A program made the translations under genes and the position numbers. 5,240 nucleotides of DNA from Veillonella sp. GTDB lineage: Bacteria; Bacillota; Negativicutes; Veillonellales; Veillonellaceae. The DNA lies in NCBI RefSeq assembly GCF_015058545.1, contig NZ_SVCB01000114.1, positions 1-5,240 of the forward strand, read 5' to 3'. Under the pieces are notes generated by a model. It did no database searches. It was given only the letters and a program-made list of their open reading frames with translations, and had not been told where the DNA came from. Shown here one piece after another: positions 1-4,281 of this stretch. The number at the start of each line of letters is the position of its first letter. Position 1 is the first letter of the stretch.

Positions 1-354
1 ACCGAAGTTACGTTGTGCGATTTTATTTTCTTTAGTACGGGAGAATGGGGTACCGAAATAATCAAGTTCTTTGATTAATTCAGGACAACGGTTGATAAAG
101 AATTCAACAGCATCCTGGTCGGCAAGATAGTCACTACCTTTAACGGTATCGAAGATGTGGTCTTCAATAGTGTCTTCTTTTGCCACATTGTTTAATACGC
201 CATTAATACCGCCTTGAGCCATAGCCGTTGCAGAACGACTTGGGAAAATCTTGGTAATAAGTGCTACGCGCAAACCTTCTTGATGAGCTGCTTCTAATGC
301 TGCTCGTTGGCCGGCTCCGCCGCTACCTACTACTAGAACATCATACTGTTCCAT
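1..354 (-). CDS. sdhA: Flavoprotein subunit of fumarate reductase/succinate dehydrogenase (partial, N-terminal 118 aa)
   Basis: The catalytic FAD subunit of the fumarate reductase/succinate dehydrogenase family interconverts fumarate and succinate and normally works with an iron-sulfur subunit and a membrane anchor. The start is the ATG read from 354 to 352, preceded by AGGAGG at 360-365 with a 5-nt spacer. Seen here: the Rossmann dinucleotide-binding motif GSGGAG at residues 10-15 and the family signature FPSRSATAMAQGGING at 37-52, then HIFDTVKGSDYLADQDAV at 66-83, which matches the family's FHDTV.G.D.L..QD block. The frame is open to the left edge, so about 80% of the usual length is missing. 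Residue 42 is Ala where most membrane-bound enzymes have the His that links FAD covalently (SHT becomes SAT). Whether it acts as frdA or sdhA cannot be decided from this fragment; L-aspartate oxidase (nadB) is a more distant alternative. Confidence 0.9.
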   Translation of the reverse strand, partial: MEQYDVLVVGSGGAGQRAALEAAHQEGLRVALITKIFPSRSATAMAQGGINGVLNNVAKEDTIEDHIFDTVKGSDYLADQDAVEFFINRCPELIKELDYFGTPFSRTKENKIAQRNFG

Positions 355-440
355 AATAACCTCCTAAACTTGTACCTACTTCCTACAGACTTATCCGGCA
401 AACCGTACCTGGGCCTGCCTTTCCTATAGCTTGTTCTTTA

Positions 441-470
441 ATTATAGCGGTTTACAAAGCCTTTTGTCCA
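441..470 (-). promoter_or_regulatory. Sigma-A-type promoter of the flavoprotein gene
   Basis: On the minus strand a perfect -10 TATAAT (441-446) lies 18 bp downstream of a -35 TGGACA (465-470, 5 of 6 consensus bases). The predicted start of transcription is near 434, giving a leader of about 80 nt before the ATG at 354. It is the best promoter match in the window. No terminator or recognisable riboswitch is seen in the leader. Confidence 0.7.
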
Positions 471-507
471 AAATCAAATACGCATACTTGAAAACGGCCT
501 TCATAAT

Positions 508-522
508 TGATAATTTTTATCA
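508..522. promoter_or_regulatory. Fur-type operator (7-1-7 dyad)
   Basis: The 15-mer TGATAATTTTTATCA matches the 7-1-7 Fur box TGATAAT-N-ATTATCA at 13 of 14 arm positions. It sits at about -74 to -88 relative to the predicted flavoprotein start site and about 280 bp upstream of the two-component operon promoters. That is far from either -35/-10 pair, so simple promoter occlusion is not obvious. The closely related PerR and Zur proteins bind similar dyads and cannot be excluded. Confidence 0.45.
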
Positions 523-687
523 TTTTCTAAATTCCCCTATTTTTGGGGTGTATTTAAACCGTCATTTATCATAAACTATTGTATTTTCTAGACAAACGCT
601 AATATTATTCAGTTTATTTATACGACGGGATAGAAAATCGGATTATCTAATCGAAAATCATTTTCACACATTTTTTTTGATTTTTTT

Positions 688-709
688 AAAAACGTCCGAA
701 AAACGTCCA
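688..709 (+). repeat. Tandem 11-bp repeat, possible upstream operator
   Basis: AAAAACGTCC occurs at 688-697 and again at 699-708, a perfect 10-mer with an 11-bp period, about one helical turn. Direct repeats at this period are the usual target form of OmpR/PhoB-family regulators, and such a regulator is encoded 250 bp downstream. No -10 box follows at a canonical distance (CATAAA at 717-722 is weak), so this would be an auxiliary upstream site if it is functional. Confidence 0.4.
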
Positions 710-774
710 ATCTATGCATAAAACACAAAGGTACACAATTTAGTTATCATAAATTTAATGCCTTACCGTTATGC

Positions 775-807
775 CTTCATAATGAGTTCATACCCTTACG
801 CTATACT
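775..807 (+). promoter_or_regulatory. Putative regulator-dependent promoter of the two-component operon
   Basis: CTTCAT (775-780) and GTTCAT (786-791) form a direct repeat with 11-bp period, followed after exactly 10 bp by a -10 box TATACT (802-807). There is no separate TTGACA-like -35; the repeat occupies that region, as in PhoB-type class II activation. The predicted start is near 814, about 143 nt before the response regulator ATG. The same arrangement with the same spacings recurs at 3885-3917. Autoregulation by the encoded response regulator is an inference. Confidence 0.5.
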
Positions 808-844
808 GACCTCAATTAAGGATATTATTATTTTGCATGTAAAA

Positions 845-853
845 TGCTATAAT
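845..853 (+). promoter_or_regulatory. Extended -10 promoter upstream of the response regulator
   Basis: TGCTATAAT combines the extended -10 TGn element (845-847) with a perfect TATAAT (848-853). The -35 region 17 bp upstream (TTATTA, 825-830) is poor, as is common for extended -10 promoters. The predicted start is near 860, giving a 5' leader of about 97 nt. It could provide basal expression alongside the repeat-associated promoter at 775-807. A second TATAAT at 868-873 lacks a plausible -35. Confidence 0.55.
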
Positions 854-956
854 AATTTTAGACGTTCTATAATTTGATTAATAGTTTTATTTTATAGTCT
901 GTTACACCAGTGGAGGTTGTGAAACAGGCTTATTTCTGTAAGACAGGAGCGATTGT

Positions 957-1631
957 ATGAAAGTTTTACTTGTTGAAGACGAAGAAATGCTAAATAATAT
1001 CATTGCCAAACGCCTACGCGTTGAATCCATGACGGTTGACTGCTGCTTTGACGGCGAAACCGCTTTAGATCACATCAATACTTCCAGCTACGACGTAGTT
1101 GTAATGGACGTAATGATTCCTAAAATGGATGGTTTCACCGTTGTGCAACATTTACGCCAGGAAGGCAACAAAACACCGGTATTGTTCTTAACCGCCAAAG
1201 ATACTTTGCAAGACAAAGTAAAAGGCCTTAACCACGGTGGCGACGATTATCTCGTAAAACCTTTTGAATTTGAAGAGTTGATTGCCCGTATCTACGCCTT
1301 ATCCCGCCGCAGCTACAACCACGCGCACAATGATTTGGAAGCCGGTCCTTTGACAATCAACAGCCAAAGCCGTACCGCTACATTGCACGGTCAGGAATTA
1401 GTACTTACCGCTAAAGAATTTGACTTATTATATTATTTAGCCAGCAATGTAAACATCGTATTATCCCGTCAACAGATTCTCGACCACGTATGGGAATACG
1501 ACTACGAAAGTTATTCCAACTTAATAGATGTATATATTAAGGATTTACGTAAAAAATTAGATGTAGCCAACGAAGCCAAATTAATTCACACAGTTCGAGG
1601 TGTGGGCTATGTTTTCAAAGTGGAAGAATAA
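957..1631 (+). CDS. OmpR/PhoB-family DNA-binding response regulator
   Basis: This 224-residue cytoplasmic transcription regulator should be phosphorylated by the kinase encoded next to it. Residues 1-116 form the receiver domain: acidic pocket E7-D8-E9, phosphoacceptor D51 in VVMDVMIPKMDG, switch residue T79 in LFLTAKD, and K101 in the KPF motif. Residues about 126-222 form the winged-helix effector domain, with LTAKEFDLLYYLA (150-162), the recognition-helix region YSNLIDVYIKDLRKKL and the terminal wing HTVRGVGYVF (211-220). All catalytic residues are present and the length is normal for the family. The start ATG has AGGAG (945-949) with a 7-nt spacer. The kinase start lies inside the 3' end of this gene. 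Its specific regulon cannot be read from the protein, but 11-bp direct repeats at 775-791 and 3885-3901 are candidate targets. Confidence 0.96.
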   Translation: MKVLLVEDEEMLNNIIAKRLRVESMTVDCCFDGETALDHINTSSYDVVVMDVMIPKMDGFTVVQHLRQEGNKTPVLFLTAKDTLQDKVKGLNHGGDDYLVKPFEFEELIARIYALSRRSYNHAHNDLEAGPLTINSQSRTATLHGQELVLTAKEFDLLYYLASNVNIVLSRQQILDHVWEYDYESYSNLIDVYIKDLRKKLDVANEAKLIHTVRGVGYVFKVEE

Positions 1632-3012
1632 ACTAAGCTCCGGGGGCCGTTCGATTAACCCATTCAGTCGTTTACCGCTAACGCTTAAGATTACCGGTTG
1701 GTATTCTATATTTCTCTTATTAATGTTACTCATGCTGTCCGTGTTCATTCTGCAGTTCACGCAACTGTGGGAAGCCTCGGAAATGCGCAGTACCTTACAA
1801 TCAAGGGTTATTAATACAGCCGACAATCTGACGCGGTTCCGTCCGTTCCAAGAAGGTGTTTTCACCGTTCTCTATACTGATAACGGCGTGGCTGTCAAAG
1901 GGGCTATTCCTGACGGGTTCCCGCCGGAAAGTATGATTTCTCCCCATCACATTCAAGAAGTAACTGTTAAAAACACTACCTTCTATTATTATGACGCACC
2001 CGTAGCCGATCCGGCTTTCCACGGTTGGGTTCGCGGCGTAATGCCTGCTACCACAGCCAGTCGTGCGGCCAATATTATGTTGCTTTCTTTGATTCTCGGC
2101 GGGGTTATATTCCTCGTCATCGGCACCAGCGGCGGTTATTGGATTATCAAACGTGGTCTCGGACCGATTCGTACCATGACCCAAACGGCCGCTGACATCG
2201 GTCAAAAACGCGACTTATCCCAACGTATCGAACAACTGGTAGACAGCCACGACGAAATTTCTGCACTGTCAAAAACATTCAATACAATGCTCGACAGTTT
2301 GGAGAGCTCCTCGCAGCGTGAAAAGCAGTTTAGTTCCGATGTATCCCATGAGCTTCGCACGCCGATTGCCGTTATTCAGGCGGAAAGCGATTACGGTCGT
2401 GCCTATATCGACAATATCGACGAAGCCAAAGAAAGCTTTGAACATATTTTCCAACAGAGTCGTTTCATGACTGCCATGGTTACGCAACTTCTGGACATTG
2501 CCCGCTTGGACAACATGGACAGCATCAAGAAGGATCCGCTCAGCATCAGTCAAATGATGCAGGAAGTAGTCGACAGTTATCAACGAATTTGTAAAGAGAG
2601 AAATATTACCTTAACCGCAACCATCCAACCGGATTTATCCATGGTCGGCAATCTGCCGTTTTTAAAACGCGCGGTAGGCAACTTGATTGACAACGCCATA
2701 AAATTCACCAAAGATGCTATCTCTGTTCAGGTCGTAAAACTAAACAATACCATTCGTATTACCATTAAAGATAACGGCGAGGGTATTAATCAAGACGACC
2801 TCGATAAGATTTGGAATCGTATGTATCAAGTCGATCAGGCTCGCACCAAAAAATCTAATCAAGGTTTGGGACTAGGTCTTTATTTTGTAAAAAATGTCAT
2901 TAATTTGCATCAGGCCAAAGCCTATGCGATTAGTGAACCCCAAGTATCAACAAGTTTTATTTTAGAATTTCCTATCATGACCGATGAGGCCTTTAGAGAG
3001 GATACACCATGA
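1609..3012 (+). CDS. Membrane sensor histidine kinase (HAMP-HisKA-HATPase)
   Basis: This 467-residue kinase is the expected partner of the preceding response regulator. Order of parts: a basic cytoplasmic N-terminus; TM1 about 28-50; an extracytoplasmic sensor of roughly 105 residues with no recognised fold; TM2 about 156-180; HAMP about 181-233, ending in the typical DEISALSKTFNTML. HisKA follows with phospho-acceptor H247 in SHELRTPI, then HATPase_c about 347-456 with the N box NLIDNAIKF (358-366), G1 DNGEGI (388-393) and G2 GLGLGLY (419-425). All catalytic boxes are intact. I chose the ATG at 1609 because GAGGTG (1597-1602) sits 6 nt upstream; a GTG at 1600 in the same frame adds three residues but has no comparable site. 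The gene overlaps the regulator by 23 bp and the next gene by 4 bp (ATGA), which suggests translational coupling. The signal sensed is unknown. Confidence 0.95.
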   Translation: MFSKWKNKLSSGGRSINPFSRLPLTLKITGWYSIFLLLMLLMLSVFILQFTQLWEASEMRSTLQSRVINTADNLTRFRPFQEGVFTVLYTDNGVAVKGAIPDGFPPESMISPHHIQEVTVKNTTFYYYDAPVADPAFHGWVRGVMPATTASRAANIMLLSLILGGVIFLVIGTSGGYWIIKRGLGPIRTMTQTAADIGQKRDLSQRIEQLVDSHDEISALSKTFNTMLDSLESSSQREKQFSSDVSHELRTPIAVIQAESDYGRAYIDNIDEAKESFEHIFQQSRFMTAMVTQLLDIARLDNMDSIKKDPLSISQMMQEVVDSYQRICKERNITLTATIQPDLSMVGNLPFLKRAVGNLIDNAIKFTKDAISVQVVKLNNTIRITIKDNGEGINQDDLDKIWNRMYQVDQARTKKSNQGLGLGLYFVKNVINLHQAKAYAISEPQVSTSFILEFPIMTDEAFREDTP

Positions 3013-3776
3013 AACCATTATTGCGACAGTTCACAGTAGAATCCAACGATGCAGAGCCGCCTCGACGAGCTTTGCACCGTATAATACTGCTATTTGTTGC
3101 CGCTTTTGCAATCGGCGGTGGTATCTATGCAGTCCATGATTATATGGCACAACAGGAAGCGATGCGTGTCAGTGCAGCCCGCACCGAAATGGTCAAAGCC
3201 CAGGCTAAAGCCAATAAATTGACCCTCTTGAGCGAAGATACTATCAAAGAGTTGACTTCCATTAATACCGGGGTGCCACTGAATGAGCTGACATTTAAGG
3301 AAATTGCCTTAATCACCTTTGATGATCTGCCATTTCCGCCGGGACCGCCAATCGGCCAAGGAATGATGCCTAACGACAGAAATACAGGCTCTTCGTCAAA
3401 TGAGCCAATGAACGGCCAAGCCGCCGGTTCGTCTGATAACCATGAGAACTTAAACTTGCCGGCTACAGCCGAAAACAGTAATGTGGCCTCATTGCCGCCT
3501 CTTCGTGTGCCGCCACCCATATCGGCAGCCGGGCCAAAATCGCCGGTAGATGGCGAAAGACCGCTTATCAAACCGAATGAGAGCAATACCGATCATGCGC
3601 ATCCCCCTATTGACGAATTAGCTAAAGGCGTTCAAATTAATGACTTTAGCCGGACACCGCCTAAAGAATTATTAAAGCATCCGCTGTATAAAATTACAGC
3701 TAAACGCTCTAATTTGACCTACGATTTAATTATCGACGGGGTTAATGGACATATTATAAAATCTATTGTCCACTAA
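3009..3776 (+). CDS. Membrane-anchored PepSY-like protein with proline-rich insertion
   Basis: A 255-residue protein with no close family I can name. Residues 1-23 are charged and basic near the membrane (PPRRALHR). One TM segment at 24-43 predicts N-in, C-out topology, and the rest is periplasmic. Residues 71-106 (helix, then VPLNELTFKEIALITFDD) resemble the first half of a PepSY domain. Residues 224-252, with YKIT...LTYDLIIDGVNGHII, resemble its second half, including the terminal Y.v.vDg.tG.i pattern. Between them about 117 residues are rich in Pro, Asn, Ser and Gly (PFPPGPPIG, LPPLRVPPP) and probably disordered. The start overlaps the kinase stop as ATGA, with GAGAGG at 2996-3001. The operon position suggests it tunes or senses for the kinase, as PepSY proteins beside two-component genes are often proposed to do. 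The PepSY call is from pattern only. Confidence 0.8.
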   Translation: MKPLLRQFTVESNDAEPPRRALHRIILLFVAAFAIGGGIYAVHDYMAQQEAMRVSAARTEMVKAQAKANKLTLLSEDTIKELTSINTGVPLNELTFKEIALITFDDLPFPPGPPIGQGMMPNDRNTGSSSNEPMNGQAAGSSDNHENLNLPATAENSNVASLPPLRVPPPISAAGPKSPVDGERPLIKPNESNTDHAHPPIDELAKGVQINDFSRTPPKELLKHPLYKITAKRSNLTYDLIIDGVNGHIIKSIVH

Positions 3777-3878
3777 GATTCTAGGATAATTTAAAGTCAC
3801 ATAGTACATGTGTTTTACTAGTAATTATCACTATTAATTTTAATCTGAAAATTTTATCAAAAAAAGTCATTAAAACTC
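3777..3878. other. Intergenic spacer after the operon with a weak hairpin
   Basis: AT-rich DNA without a gene. CACAT (3798-3802) can pair with ATGTG (3808-3812) around a 5-nt loop and is followed by TTTTA. It is too weak to be a confident terminator, although it is the only candidate directly after the operon. Without it, operon transcripts would run on to the strong terminator at 4067-4111. Confidence 0.4.
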
Positions 3879-3884
3879 AAAAAC

Positions 3885-3917
3885 GTTCATTTTGTGTTCA
3901 TTTTGATGACGTATAGT
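3885..3917 (+). promoter_or_regulatory. Putative regulator-dependent promoter of the structured RNA
   Basis: GTTCAT occurs at 3885-3890 and 3896-3901, inside a perfect 10-bp direct repeat GTTCATTTTG with 11-bp period. Exactly 10 bp after the second copy comes the -10 box TATAGT (3912-3917). Half-site spacing, distance to the -10 and lack of a standard -35 all match the promoter at 775-807. The predicted start near 3924 coincides with the first base of the closing stem of the RNA. The upstream half-site is preceded by AAAAAC, as in the tandem repeat at 688-709. Confidence 0.5.
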
Positions 3918-3933
3918 TATATCATCAAATGAA
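3897..3933. repeat. Inverted repeat flanking the RNA promoter -10 box
   Basis: TTCATTTTGATGA (3897-3909) and TCATCAAATGAA (3922-3933) are complementary over 12 bp apart from one extra T. The 12 bp between them contain the -10 box. If transcription starts near 3924 this is a DNA-level dyad rather than an RNA hairpin. Its right arm is also the 5' strand of the RNA closing stem, so the symmetry may be a by-product. Confidence 0.5.
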
Positions 3934-4106
3934 TGGTAATTTCGATACCCCATTCGAATTACCTCCATCATTGATTACAGGGAACTATATTGATACTGAA
4001 CCCTCCCTGTTCAGCCAATATAGGTGATCAAGATTTCATTTGATTAACACTAACACTCCCCTTATAAGAAAAACAGGAATCCCTCCCCGGATTCCTGTTT
4101 TTCTTT
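3924..4106 (+). ncRNA. Candidate structured C-rich small RNA, about 185 nt
   Basis: Hand folding gives a consistent structure. Closing stem P1 is ATCAAATGAA (3924-3933) with TTCATTTGAT (4035-4044), 10 perfect pairs. Hairpin P2 is 3935-3945 with 3954-3963, 10 pairs and one bulged T, with loop TACCCCAT. Arm P3 stacks 3971-3978 with 4024-4031, a one-sided AGGGAA bulge, CTATATTG (3985-3992) with CAATATAG (4016-4023), and CTGAAC (3996-4001) with GTTCAG (4009-4014). This is a three-way junction followed by a linker and a strong terminator. The segments predicted to be unpaired are C-rich: ACCCCA (P2 loop), CCTCCCT (P3 loop), CTCCCC (linker) and CTCCCC (terminator loop); CCTCC at 3962-3966, half in P2, adds a fifth. 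These are complementary to Shine-Dalgarno sequences, as in C-rich Firmicutes sRNAs. I do not recognise an existing RNA family. It could instead be a cis-acting leader of dapL, or a 3' UTR of the operon. Confidence 0.5.
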
Positions 4107-4111
4107 ATTTT
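4067..4111 (+). terminator. Strong Rho-independent terminator
   Basis: A perfect 16-bp stem pairs 4067-4082 with 4089-4104 around the loop CTCCCC. Its GC-containing core is CAGGAATCC/GGATTCCTG, followed by TTTTTCTTTATTTT. The A-tract on the left arm makes it plausible in both directions. It ends the candidate RNA and any read-through from the two-component operon, and insulates dapL, whose ATG is 178 nt further on. Confidence 0.92.
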
Positions 4112-4167
4112 CAAATATTTATGCATGACTTTTGACCCTTATTGACAAAGTCTTTACAGGCCATTAT

Positions 4168-4196
4168 TTGCAGAGGCGCTTCATATATAGTAAAAT
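4168..4196 (+). promoter_or_regulatory. Possible dapL promoter
   Basis: TTGCAG (4168-4173), 17 bp, then TAAAAT (4191-4196, 5 of 6) is one candidate, predicting a start near 4203 and a leader of about 79 nt. The alternative uses the perfect -35 TTGACA (4142-4147) with a weak TATTTG (4165-4170) at 17 bp. Since the terminator at 4067-4111 cuts off upstream transcription, dapL should have its own promoter in this interval, but the choice between the two is not secure. Confidence 0.35.
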
Positions 4197-4245
4197 GTTA
4201 CTATTAAATTTATAAATTTCTATATAGTGGAGCCTTTATAAATTT
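4187..4245 (+). repeat. Palindromes and direct repeat in the dapL leader
   Basis: Three nested patterns are visible. ATAGTAA/TTACTAT (4187-4193 and 4198-4204) forms a 7-bp dyad with a 4-nt centre that overlaps the candidate -10. AAATTTATAAATTT (4206-4219) is a perfect 14-bp palindrome. TTTATAAATTT is repeated directly at 4209-4219 and 4235-4245. They could be operators or simple AT-rich bias. No lysine riboswitch is present. Confidence 0.35.
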
Positions 4246-4281
4246 TAAATCAGTTATACCCAAGCTTCAAGGAGGTTTACT

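Larger units (their letters stand above)
355..956. other. Divergent intergenic region, 602 bp, AT-rich
   Basis: No gene of credible length is seen on either strand. Beyond the promoters, Fur-type box and repeats listed separately, it holds a weak CCCC/GGGG hairpin near 534-549. It also has the heptamer GAAAATC twice in the same orientation exactly 20 bp apart (633-639 and 653-659), flanking the small dyad GATTA-TC-TAATC, and T-rich tracts at 670-687. Its length for two divergent promoters, together with several spaced repeats, suggests more than one regulator binds here. Confidence 0.6.

Noticed and set aside
1600..1608. GTG at 1600 as the kinase start
   Set aside because: It is in frame, but no Shine-Dalgarno precedes it. 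The ATG at 1609 has GAGGTG at a 6-nt spacing, so the shorter 467-residue protein is preferred.
1581..3586. Minus-strand open frames of 94 to 148 codons inside the kinase and PepSY-like genes (1581-1865, 1801-2205, 2269-2583, 3140-3586)
   Set aside because: They lie antisense to genes with clear domain motifs, have no ribosome binding sites or recognisable products, and follow from the codon composition of the sense genes.
3870..3953. Minus-strand 27-codon ORF starting MGYRNYHSF with GGAGG (3962-3966) upstream
   Set aside because: The apparent ribosome site and start codon lie within hairpin P2 of the plus-strand RNA, and the C-rich sequence is explained equally well as an anti-Shine-Dalgarno segment. 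There is no promoter support and the product resembles nothing known.
3924..4104. T-box, 6S RNA, SAM, TPP, cobalamin or purine riboswitch
   Set aside because: The AGGGTGGNACCGCG T-box, the long rod with central bubble of 6S RNA, and the core motifs of the listed riboswitches are not present. The three-way junction alone is not diagnostic.
4171..4182. Fragment resembling the start of a lysine riboswitch (AGAGGCGC) upstream of dapL
   Set aside because: Only these eight bases match. The rest of the conserved five-way junction is absent, and there is no room for a roughly 170-nt aptamer before the ATG.
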